Origin: DASRDB01 sp035652815
GTDB lineage: Bacteria > Chloroflexota > Ktedonobacteria > Ktedonobacterales > Ktedonobacteraceae
Direction: 5' to 3'
NCBI GenBank assembly: GCA_035652815.1
Contig: DASRDB010000009.1
Location: 310,001-374,000, forward strand
DNA: 64,000 bases
This document shows positions 51,796 to 59,802 of the stretch, one piece after another. The translations under genes and the position numbers were made by a program. Under the pieces are notes generated by a model that was given only the letters and a program-made list of their open reading frames with translations, did not search any database and was not told the DNA's origin. Position 1 is the stretch's first letter, and every line of letters begins with the position of its first letter.

Positions 51796-53292
51796 ATGAA
51801 TCTCCGTTCGTTTCGAGCCATTGTATGCTTCCCCTGCTTGATTTGCTTGATCTATCTGATCACCTGGCCGGGTATACCGTCCGCGAGGGCCACCTCCCAT
51901 ATGAGTCACTCACAGCACGTCTTTCAGCCAAGCGGTCACGGCACAGTGATTCCAACGGTGGTAGATACTGCCACCATGCCTCAAATCCTCTCTGAGAAGG
52001 CCCCACAAAGTCAGCCAGTATTTCCAGTCGGTAGATCTGCACAGACGACTCCGCGCAACTTATCCGCACCGCAGAACGTAGTGAACGTTCCAGCCCCTAC
52101 CAGCACCGATCCCACAGCCAGTGTTGGCTTAACTGTTACAACCCAACCCAAACCAGATGCCAATGGCGCTGGTGGCACATACAACTACCTTGAGACAGTT
52201 AACGGGGCGATTGGAATCTATGGACGTAATGGCGCTCGATTCTCTATGACCTCCTACCAGTCGTGGTTCGGCGTCAATAGCCCTTTCATTGATCCGGTAA
52301 CGCAGTGGGATAGTTACGGAAGTCGCTTCATCTTCAGCATACTCCAACAAGGTTCCGATATACTCTGGCTTTCGGTTGCCCAACAGCCCAGTGCTACAGG
52401 AAAGTTCTGCAACTATAGCTTCACGTTTCTTCCCAACCACGACTTTGACAAGTTGGGAGTGGATAGGGATGGCATCTACTTCGGTGCGAATTTGATCAAC
52501 ACCTCTGGCACGATAGTTGGCAACGAGCTGTTCTATACCAGCCGCTCGGCATTGGAAACCTGCCAGACCGCCACCTACACCAATTGGACCAACCTGACCA
52601 ACCCGGGCGGCTCGCTGGCAGAGGCTATTACGCCCGCCCGGCAGGATAGCTATACTAACGGAGTGGAATACCTGGTCAACTCCTACCCGGCAGGCGGCTG
52701 CCAGTTGACGCTCTGGACGTTGACCAGTAGCGGCAACCTCTCCAACACCAACGTTCCCACCCAGTGCTACAGCCCCCCGACGAAAGCCAAACAGCAAGGC
52801 TCGGCGGCAACGATTGACACAGGGGATTGCAGCATCACGCAGGCCAGCTTTGTCAAAGGCTTGCTGACGGTGGACATGCCGGGCGCTTACGACTGGGGGG
52901 ATGGCAACGGTCCGGTCAGCATCGTTGAATGGTTTGTCCTCAATCCAGCTACGGCTCAAGTGGTCAACCAGGGGGCTTTTGGCACGCCGGGCTACTGGCT
53001 GTTCTATCCCTCGGCCATCACGACGGCCAACGGGCATATGCTCTTCGTCTACAATGCCTCGGGAGCCAGTATCTATCCCAGCGTCTGGTATGTCAATCAG
53101 ACCTTCAGCAATACTACGGCTCTCGTCAATGGCGTTAGTTACGATGGGACAAGTGGAGTCACTCCCTGGGGCGACTACCAGTCGGCCTGGCCTGATGCTA
53201 CCGGGAAAAGCCCTGATTCGGTCTGGATTACTGGTGAATATGTAAAAAATACGAATATCTGGGGATCCAAATTCGATCTGGTGACACCCTGA
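51796..53292 (+). CDS. Secreted protein, first of a tandem paralogous pair
   Basis: 498 residues, function unknown. Signal peptide with hydrophobic core IVCFPCLICLIYLITW and cleavage near ARA-TS. The mature protein shares most motifs with the next gene: a short propeptide-like segment ending FQPSGHGTVIP, NVVNVPAP, then a repeat-rich beta domain (YDWGDGNGPVSIVEWFVLNP, GTPGYWLFYPSAITTANGHM, NASGASIYPSVWYVNQ). Four to five conserved Cys suggest disulfides outside the cell. ATG at 51796 follows aaaaggagccgactt. It is probably beta-propeller-like; no catalytic motif is recognised. Confidence 0.8.
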   Translation: MNLRSFRAIVCFPCLICLIYLITWPGIPSARATSHMSHSQHVFQPSGHGTVIPTVVDTATMPQILSEKAPQSQPVFPVGRSAQTTPRNLSAPQNVVNVPAPTSTDPTASVGLTVTTQPKPDANGAGGTYNYLETVNGAIGIYGRNGARFSMTSYQSWFGVNSPFIDPVTQWDSYGSRFIFSILQQGSDILWLSVAQQPSATGKFCNYSFTFLPNHDFDKLGVDRDGIYFGANLINTSGTIVGNELFYTSRSALETCQTATYTNWTNLTNPGGSLAEAITPARQDSYTNGVEYLVNSYPAGGCQLTLWTLTSSGNLSNTNVPTQCYSPPTKAKQQGSAATIDTGDCSITQASFVKGLLTVDMPGAYDWGDGNGPVSIVEWFVLNPATAQVVNQGAFGTPGYWLFYPSAITTANGHMLFVYNASGASIYPSVWYVNQTFSNTTALVNGVSYDGTSGVTPWGDYQSAWPDATGKSPDSVWITGEYVKNTNIWGSKFDLVTP

Positions 53293-53314
53293 CAAATTTA
53301 GAAAGGAATCCGCT

Positions 53315-54811
53315 GTGAACCGTCGTACATCTCGCACCATCCTGCTCTTGAGCATCGTAATCTGCCTGATGGCCTTACCGGGTGTGTGGACCGCGAGAGC
53401 CAGCGTCCTTGCCGGGCGCAGCTTCCAGCCAGGCGGTCACGGCGTCGTGATACCGCAGAAGATCGATACTTCCAGACTGCCGCAGATTCCGGGTGCGCAA
53501 TCGGTTGCTCCGCAGACTGCCACAATCAGAGCCTCGCAGTCCTCCTCAAACGGCAGGACTTCCTTCCTTTCCCCCTCAAATGTAGTGAACGTTCCACCCG
53601 CTAACGGCACCAATCCATACGCCAAATCGGGCTTATCTGAGCAGAGAGGGGAGGGTAATCCTGACGCTACCGGTGCAGGAGGCATTGATAACTACCTTGA
53701 GACGGTCAATGCAGGTCTCGCTGTCTATGCCCGAGGCGGAACACAACAGTTGACGAGTTCCTTCCAGTCCTGGTTCAATGTCACCAGCACCTTCTATGAC
53801 CCGATGACGATATGGGATGACACCGGAGACCGCTTCATCTTCAGCGTTCTCCAGACAGGCGCGAAAACCATCTGGATCTCAGTCGCACAGCAGACCAATG
53901 CCACAGGAAGTTACTGCAACTATAGCTTCCCCACTCTTGCTGGTCACGACTTTGATCATTTAGGGGTGGATGGTAATGGCATTTACTTCGCCTTCAATAT
54001 TCTCGCGCCTGGCAGCCCGACCAACGTCGTGAACAACGAACTCTTCTATGCCAGTCGCACTGCTTTGGAGAGCTGTCAGACAGCTACCTATACCAGTTGG
54101 ACGGACCTGACCAACCCGGACGGCACCATTGCGCAAGCTATGACGCCCGCCAGGGAGGATAGCAGCGTCAGCGGGGTGGAGTACCTGGTCAACTCCTACC
54201 CGGCGGGTGCCTGCCAGATGACACTCTGGACATTCACCGAAAGCACCAGCACCCTTACGAACGCTACCATCCCCACCCAATGCTACAGCCCTCCACCAAA
54301 CGCAAAACAGAAGGGGTCCTCGGCGCTGATTTATACGGGAGGTGATTGCAGCCTTATCCAGGCCAGCCTGATCAATGGTCTGCTGACCACGTCCACTCCT
54401 GGGACATATGACTGGGGAGATGGCAACGGGCCGGTCGGCATTGTGGAGTGGTTTGTGCTTAACCCGAGTTCGGCCAGCGTCTCCAGCCAGGGTGCGTTCG
54501 GCACGCCCGGCTACTGGCTGTTCTACCCTTCGGCCATCACCACGCCCAACGGGCATATGCTCTTCATGTACAATGCCTCGGGGGCCAGCATCTATCCCAG
54601 TATCTGGTACGTCAATCAAAGTCTTACCAATACGAAAGCCCTGGCCAATGGCAACAGTTACTTTGGGACGTCAGGTGTAGCTGTGTGGGGATACTATCAG
54701 TCGGCCTGGCCCGATGCCAGCACAGTGAATCTCAATTCGGTGTGGATGACGGGCGAGTATGCCAAAGCAACCAATGCCTGGGGCACAAAGTTCGGCCTGG
54801 TGACTCCCTAG
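53315..54811 (+). CDS. Secreted protein, second of a tandem paralogous pair
   Basis: 498 residues, the same length as the upstream paralogue. GTG start after aaaggaatccgct, signal peptide TILLLSIVICLMALPGVWTA. The C-terminal third is nearly identical in pattern to its neighbour (WLFYPSAITTPNGHMLFMYN, SGASIYPSIWYVNQ, WPDASTVNLNSVWMTGEYAK), while the N-terminal 110 residues differ more. The 22-base gap implies one transcript. Tandem duplication is evident. Extracellular role unknown. Confidence 0.8.
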   Translation: MNRRTSRTILLLSIVICLMALPGVWTARASVLAGRSFQPGGHGVVIPQKIDTSRLPQIPGAQSVAPQTATIRASQSSSNGRTSFLSPSNVVNVPPANGTNPYAKSGLSEQRGEGNPDATGAGGIDNYLETVNAGLAVYARGGTQQLTSSFQSWFNVTSTFYDPMTIWDDTGDRFIFSVLQTGAKTIWISVAQQTNATGSYCNYSFPTLAGHDFDHLGVDGNGIYFAFNILAPGSPTNVVNNELFYASRTALESCQTATYTSWTDLTNPDGTIAQAMTPAREDSSVSGVEYLVNSYPAGACQMTLWTFTESTSTLTNATIPTQCYSPPPNAKQKGSSALIYTGGDCSLIQASLINGLLTTSTPGTYDWGDGNGPVGIVEWFVLNPSSASVSSQGAFGTPGYWLFYPSAITTPNGHMLFMYNASGASIYPSIWYVNQSLTNTKALANGNSYFGTSGVAVWGYYQSAWPDASTVNLNSVWMTGEYAKATNAWGTKFGLVTP

Positions 54812-54834
54812 TGGCTGACATGAGCAGGTGTTTT

Positions 54835-54970
54835 CCAGTATGACAGGCGTGCTGAAGTACCCCTGTCATACTGGAGTGCCCCTGTCATGCTTCGCTGCGC
54901 TCAGCATCTCATGTGCCGGACGAAGCGTGTGTCGAGGCCGCAGATGCTTCGCTGCGCTCAGCATGACAGG
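54835..54970. repeat. Composite of short repeats, family C fragments
   Basis: A 13-base inverted repeat ccagtatgacagg / cctgtcatactgg (54837-54874 region) is followed by two direct copies of gcttcgctgcgctcagcat (from 54889 and from 54946). These are half-arms of family C in the same orientation rather than a full palindrome, as if one copy had been rearranged. Confidence 0.75.
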
Positions 54971-54987
54971 CTGGAGCAGACGGGCCA

Positions 54988-56715
54988 TCAGACTGCTTGC
55001 GGATTTGCCTCGAGTTCGTTTATCAGGCTTGTGGGAACGGTAAAGTCGTCATACCATCTACCGCCGAAGGGGCGGGGCATGGGGATGATTTGATCGCTGG
55101 AGTAGGCGAGTATCTTGCGGTTGTAGGCTCGGATAGCATCGCGCAGGTGAGCCGGCAACTGGCCGTCAAGTACGAGGGCCCGCTCCATCTCGCTGAGCAG
55201 CATCTTCGTTTCCTCTATGGTTTTCAATATGATGCGGCACAGCGTGGAGGGCAAAATACTTAATTCCCCTTTGATGGTAATCAATCGCGCAATCGCTTCA
55301 TAGGTCACGTCTTGAATGTCGCATCGCGACATCCACTGTGTTTCGTAGTTGAGCCGCCGATACCACAGTGGATCAATCATGGCCTGCCGGTGTTCTTCAA
55401 GCGTTCTATGGAAAATGCGGTATCCATGTTTCTCCGGCTCCTCAAAGAAGCGCGAACCCGGGTCCAGAAACGGCACCATTGGACAAATGAGCGGCAGCAC
55501 ATTCTTACCACGAAACTTGCGCAGCAGGTGAGCACTGTAGGAGACAGTATCAAGGACCGATTCGGTCGTCTGCTGGGGCATGCCGATAAAGAACCAGATC
55601 ATCACTCCTGCGATCCCGGCATCCAGGGCGCGCGGAATCCAAGCTTCCATCTCGGACATAGTATAGGTACCCCGCCCAGAGAGTTTACTGATGACGGGGT
55701 CGTGTGATTCCGGAGAGAGCATGATATAGGCTTCCGTCGATTGCCCCATTTTCACCAGGGTGTCCTGCGCAGGCAGGTTGAACTGCTCGAAGAAGACGCT
55801 CTTATACCCCATCTCCTTGACGCCATCGAGAAATTGATGCAGGCGAGCTTTGGTCTCAGAGTAACACTGCAAGGCATAGATCGAGGTCGTCCTGGCCACA
55901 TCACCCAATGTCTTCAGTTCCTCGATGATCCGCTGATTGTCTTTGCTCACCAGCGTTTTCTTAATGCCCATAATCTTGTTGGTCGCGTAGCGCGAACCTC
56001 CGCACCACGGACAATCGTGAGCGCATCCCGTATTGGGCAAGGTCATAATGAGTTTCGATGCGCCAGCACCACTTTTTGATTCCCGGTAGTAGGACCAATC
56101 AATGGTAGCATCGTTGTAGTTCTTGCCTGGTTTATGCGTAAAGCCGGTGTCTATCACCTCTGGACCATTGCGCTTGTAGACGAGATTGGGGATGTGGTTG
56201 AAGGTGCGCTCTCCCCGCTTTACCGCCTCTATGAGCATCGTCACCGGTACGAGCGTATCGTATCCCTTGACGACTATATCGACACACGAATATTGAATGA
56301 GCTGATCGGCATAATAGGTAGAGGAAATCCCTCCAAAGATGACCAGCGACTCAGGATGAATAGTCTTCACCCTCTTTGCGACTTCGATGGAGCCATGACA
56401 GTGGGCCATCCAGTGCAGATCGATTCCAAAGACCGGCGCATCGAGTCGTCCCAATAAGCCATCCACGTCGAGGTTTGGATGCATCAACATGAGCGAGGCC
56501 AGGTTGACAATCTCAGCTTGCAGGCCGTGTTCGCGCAAGCGCTGCTTTATAGCGAAAAAGCCAAGTGGATACATCTCGTAGATGGAGGTGACATTGACGC
56601 TATCAGAGTCGCTTAGATAGGCGAAGAGCAGATCATCGCGCTCGCGGAAGTCATACACGCTGGGCGCGTGCAACAAAAACAGGTCGGCCTGCAGTCTCTG
56701 AACTGGTTGGTTCAT
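54988..56715 (-). CDS. B12-binding-type radical SAM enzyme
   Basis: 575 residues. The N-terminal about 180 residues resemble a cobalamin-binding Rossmann domain (PVFGIDLHWMAHCHGSIEVA, HPESLVIFGGISSTYYADQL); the canonical DxHxxG is not clear. The radical SAM core has the cluster motif CAHDCPWC (CxxxCxxC) followed by GGSRY, and continues to TMSEMEAWIPRALDAGIAGV. Members of this class often methylate unreactive carbons. Its place with pyrrole-forming genes recalls CloN6 of clorobiocin, which methylates the pyrrole; that role here is inference. Start follows agaggagctacg; 32 bases separate it from the P450 gene upstream. Confidence 0.85.
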   Translation of the reverse strand: MNQPVQRLQADLFLLHAPSVYDFRERDDLLFAYLSDSDSVNVTSIYEMYPLGFFAIKQRLREHGLQAEIVNLASLMLMHPNLDVDGLLGRLDAPVFGIDLHWMAHCHGSIEVAKRVKTIHPESLVIFGGISSTYYADQLIQYSCVDIVVKGYDTLVPVTMLIEAVKRGERTFNHIPNLVYKRNGPEVIDTGFTHKPGKNYNDATIDWSYYRESKSGAGASKLIMTLPNTGCAHDCPWCGGSRYATNKIMGIKKTLVSKDNQRIIEELKTLGDVARTTSIYALQCYSETKARLHQFLDGVKEMGYKSVFFEQFNLPAQDTLVKMGQSTEAYIMLSPESHDPVISKLSGRGTYTMSEMEAWIPRALDAGIAGVMIWFFIGMPQQTTESVLDTVSYSAHLLRKFRGKNVLPLICPMVPFLDPGSRFFEEPEKHGYRIFHRTLEEHRQAMIDPLWYRRLNYETQWMSRCDIQDVTYEAIARLITIKGELSILPSTLCRIILKTIEETKMLLSEMERALVLDGQLPAHLRDAIRAYNRKILAYSSDQIIPMPRPFGGRWYDDFTVPTSLINELEANPQAV

Positions 56716-56747
56716 CGTAGCTCCTCTTATGAAGCGCGTTTAGTATC

Positions 56748-58067
56748 TTACCTTGCCAGGATGCCAGGGTAGAGATATGGACGCTTTCTCTCGCTAAAGC
56801 GCATCTTAATGCCGTGTAGAGGCATGCCGGTAGCGCGATAGAACTGCGTGATTTTCTGGCCGGGTCCCAGCTCGAGCTGATAGCGGCGCAGGATATGCGA
56901 GACCATAACCTTGATCTCGACCTTTGCGAGGTTGATACCAATACAAATGCGCGGCCCGCCACCGAAGCCAACCAGCGCAAACGGGGTCTTTTTGTGTTCT
57001 TCGCGCGGCGGAGCGAAGCGATCCGGGTCGAACTTCGCAGGTTCCGCGAAGATACTGGGAATGAGGTGGGTAGCGGCAATAGAGTAAAAGACGTGAGTAC
57101 CTGCCGGAATATGATACCCATTGAATGTGAAGTCTTCCAGCACGCCACGCGGCCCGTTTGCTATCGGCGGATATAGACGCTCTGCTTCACTTAAAGCATT
57201 GTCCAGTACCTTCATGCGCCTGATGGAATCGAACGTCGGCTCCAGCTCCAGGCCAGGTAATTGCTCCTGCTCGTCCAGGATGCGCTGCGTGTAGTCGGGG
57301 TGCAAACTCAGTAAATACAGCAACCACGAACTCAGGCTGGTCGAGGTCTCATGACCCGCAACCAATAAGATATTGATGTGAGCGATGATTTGCTCATCAC
57401 TGAGCGCGTTCCCCTGGTCGTCGCGGGCCTGGACCATCAGGCCCAGGATATCTTCCGTCGGATGCTCACGCCGCTCGTGAATCTTCGCTTGCAGCATCTG
57501 GTGAAGCTCATCCCTCAGCCGACTCCTGCGGGCACGCATCCCCTGCATCAACAGGCTGACGAATAGCCCACGGAAGCGCTCAATCTCTGGTCCGGCTTTG
57601 AGACCAGCCAGCGCTTCAGCCGCCACGTCAAAGGTGATCTTGCGCATTTCCTGATAAATATCTACCTCACCCTTCGCCGCCCAGGTGGCGATACGCTGGC
57701 GAGTAATACGGTTCATCAAGGGGAGGTAGCGGTCCATACAGGCATTGGCAAAGGCCGGATTCAGCATACGACGGTGCCGATCATGCTCTGGTCCATCCAT
57801 GGTGAGCAGCCCGTCGCCGTAGACATCCAGCACCCCATAGAGTTTCCCCCATCCTTCACGATGCGAAAACTTGAGCCGATTGCTTAAGAGTACGAAGCGA
57901 TTTGCTTCGGGACCGACCATATACACCAGGTCAGCCCCGAAATGCGTTGTGCGGAAAATCGGCCCGTACTGCTCATACATTTCCACGAGGAATGGGCCCG
58001 TATTGGTCAGATAATTGCCTGGCAGTGTGATGTAGGGGATTTTCTCAAACGGGCTTACTGATTTCAT
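56748..58067 (-). CDS. Cytochrome P450
   Basis: Haem monooxygenase, 439 residues. I-helix AGHETSTSLSSWLL with the acid-alcohol pair region, K-helix ExxR as EAER, PxxFxPxRF equivalent AKFDPDRFAPPREE and haem loop FGGGPRICIGINLA with the Cys ligand. No membrane anchor, so it is soluble and needs ferredoxin partners encoded elsewhere. It lies between the carrier-protein and radical SAM genes in one minus-strand operon, pointing to oxidation of a carrier-bound or finished pyrrole product. Start follows gaggagaacct. Confidence 0.93.
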   Translation of the reverse strand: MKSVSPFEKIPYITLPGNYLTNTGPFLVEMYEQYGPIFRTTHFGADLVYMVGPEANRFVLLSNRLKFSHREGWGKLYGVLDVYGDGLLTMDGPEHDRHRRMLNPAFANACMDRYLPLMNRITRQRIATWAAKGEVDIYQEMRKITFDVAAEALAGLKAGPEIERFRGLFVSLLMQGMRARRSRLRDELHQMLQAKIHERREHPTEDILGLMVQARDDQGNALSDEQIIAHINILLVAGHETSTSLSSWLLYLLSLHPDYTQRILDEQEQLPGLELEPTFDSIRRMKVLDNALSEAERLYPPIANGPRGVLEDFTFNGYHIPAGTHVFYSIAATHLIPSIFAEPAKFDPDRFAPPREEHKKTPFALVGFGGGPRICIGINLAKVEIKVMVSHILRRYQLELGPGQKITQFYRATGMPLHGIKMRFSERKRPYLYPGILAR

Positions 58068-58127
58068 AGGTTCTCCTCACCACTGCAGCGTCAGTTCCAA
58101 AGCGACCGGCTCGCAAACGACGCAAAT

Positions 58128-58382
58128 TCATTGAGCTAACTGGGACTGCTTCTGGGAACGAATATACGCGCAAATCGCATTAACTGTGCTGAAGTTTTCC
58201 GGGAGGAGTTCAAAGTCGTCCATTGATATATGATATTCTTCTTCCAGAAACACCAGCAGTCTCATAAGTGAGAGGGAATCCAGTATGCCAGTTTCTAGCA
58301 ACTGAGTGTCATTATCCAGCGGGAGCAAGTCGGGGTTGCTAATAAGTTCATGGGTGATATAAGCGTTGATCTCCGCCTCCAT
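58128..58382 (-). CDS. Discrete peptidyl/acyl carrier protein (PltL/CloN5-like)
   Basis: 84 residues. The phosphopantetheine attachment Ser is in LETGILDSLSLMRLL; the flanking helices read LLPLDNDTQLL and LVFLEEEYHISMDDF, LLPENFSTVNAICAYI. The pattern 'LLDSL...FLEE.F.I...ENF.TV' is typical of carriers that hold proline during pyrrole formation, though D-alanyl and other small carriers look similar. First gene of the carrier-P450-radical SAM operon; start follows caggagaacctatc. It is the expected substrate of the adenylation enzyme at 47523. Confidence 0.85.
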   Translation of the reverse strand: MEAEINAYITHELISNPDLLPLDNDTQLLETGILDSLSLMRLLVFLEEEYHISMDDFELLPENFSTVNAICAYIRSQKQSQLAQ

Positions 58383-58683
58383 GATAGGTTCTCCTGAAGA
58401 AGGAACTTTGCCTCAGTCAAATAGATCGCCAAAATTCTTTCTTTTGACTGAACCAAAAGACGATGAGAGAAGCCCAAATGCAAGTGAAGTCGCTGAGAGA
58501 AGCTGGAAACTCTTACTCCTCACAACTCCTGGAAATATACTAATATGAACCTCAAGTATAAACAACCTTGTAAGTACGAACATTTTCAAAGGACATTCAC
58601 CTATGCGATTTTAGAGCAGATACACCCAGGAATTACCCCCTATTCGGGGAAAAATACGTAGGACAACTACATAGAGAGAAAGG
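58383..58683. other. Promoter region of the carrier-P450-radical SAM operon
   Basis: 301 bases between the carrier gene and the next minus-strand gene; AT-rich, no gene seen. Confidence 0.35.
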
Positions 58684-59778
58684 TCAGGCGGGATCGACCT
58701 CGCTTCTTATATCAGCCTCATCCGCACCTTGTCCAGTATCGATAGCAAGGAGCGTTTCCGAAGTCCGGTGCCGAATTGTATCGATGCTTCTTAGAGTTGG
58801 TAGCTGCAAAGAGCAACGGCCTACGAGATAGCCCGCAACCGTTGCCGATAGACCCACAACAATAGCTCCCGCTCGAGCAAATCCGGCCAGGTCATTATGG
58901 AAAAGCGCCTCTCCCAGCTCACGCAGTACGCCTCGCGGCAGCGCTTTGAAGGTATAGGTACGTTCTGCTGCGAGGCCATCTTTTGTACCATGTAAAGAGA
59001 CGAGAAAAGCCTTTCCTACCCCCTCATAGTAAGAACGCCAGAGAAAATATCTCAAGCGCATTCGTTGCTCTGGTACATGATGTTTCACTAATGCTAACGG
59101 CGCATAGAAGAATCTTACTGTGCCCTGATAGCGGTTCGCAATACGAATACATAACTCAGGCTCCTCACCACCTTCATAGTGGCGAACCCGACTGAAGTTA
59201 AAACGCTCCTTCGTCTTACCCCTGTTTTCTCTATTTTTATGATTCCAACCTGATGACTCGCGAAAGCCTCCCATAGCGATAAAGATGTCCCGCCGGACAG
59301 ACATGTTTGCGGCGATCCGATTAGGGGCAATATCGGAGGGCATGCCTCGAAATGTGCATCCTACAACCCAGGTAAACTCATCAGGGAACCAGGCCGGGCG
59401 TTCCCCAATCCAAAGCGGGTCGATCTTTCCTCCCACGCCAACGATAGAGGGATCTTCGTAGGGTGCCAATAGCTGCTCCATCCAGGTCGGTTCGGCGATG
59501 ACATCGTCATCGAGAAAAGCAACCACCGGCCCTTGCGCTATTGCTACCCCGGTATTTCTGGAACCTGATGCGCCTTTTGCTCGCTGGTTCTCGATTGCAA
59601 TCACATCTGTTATATGCTCCCGCACCCGCTTTAGCAGCGCATCATTATAATCGACAACAATGATGACCTCGCATGGCGGTACCGTCTGATGTCGAAGCGA
59701 TTCGACGACGGCGAGCAGGTCATCCCAACGTTTCTCAGTGTAGGCGCATATAATTACTGAGGCGCTAATCTTTGTCAT
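58684..59778 (-). CDS. Family 2 glycosyltransferase
   Basis: 364 residues. GT-A domain: SASVIICAYTEKRWDDLLAV, EVIIVVDYND, KGASGSRNTGVAIAQGPVVA, DxD as FLDDDVIAEPTWM, and FREEP-like EGGEEPELCIRIANR as the acceptor-side acid. A C-terminal weakly hydrophobic region (FARAGAIVVGLSATVAGYLV) may associate with the membrane. ATG at 59776-59778 follows ggaggaattgtttg. It begins 25 bases after the flippase gene in the same operon, so envelope polysaccharide synthesis is likely. Confidence 0.87.
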   Translation of the reverse strand: MTKISASVIICAYTEKRWDDLLAVVESLRHQTVPPCEVIIVVDYNDALLKRVREHITDVIAIENQRAKGASGSRNTGVAIAQGPVVAFLDDDVIAEPTWMEQLLAPYEDPSIVGVGGKIDPLWIGERPAWFPDEFTWVVGCTFRGMPSDIAPNRIAANMSVRRDIFIAMGGFRESSGWNHKNRENRGKTKERFNFSRVRHYEGGEEPELCIRIANRYQGTVRFFYAPLALVKHHVPEQRMRLRYFLWRSYYEGVGKAFLVSLHGTKDGLAAERTYTFKALPRGVLRELGEALFHNDLAGFARAGAIVVGLSATVAGYLVGRCSLQLPTLRSIDTIRHRTSETLLAIDTGQGADEADIRSEVDPA

Positions 59779-59802
59779 CAAACAATTCCTCCCAGATAGC
59801 TG

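Noticed and set aside
52129..53355. 408-codon minus-strand frame across the first secreted paralogue
   Set aside because: Antisense to a well-supported gene with signal peptide and paralogue; the equivalent frame in the second copy is fragmentary.
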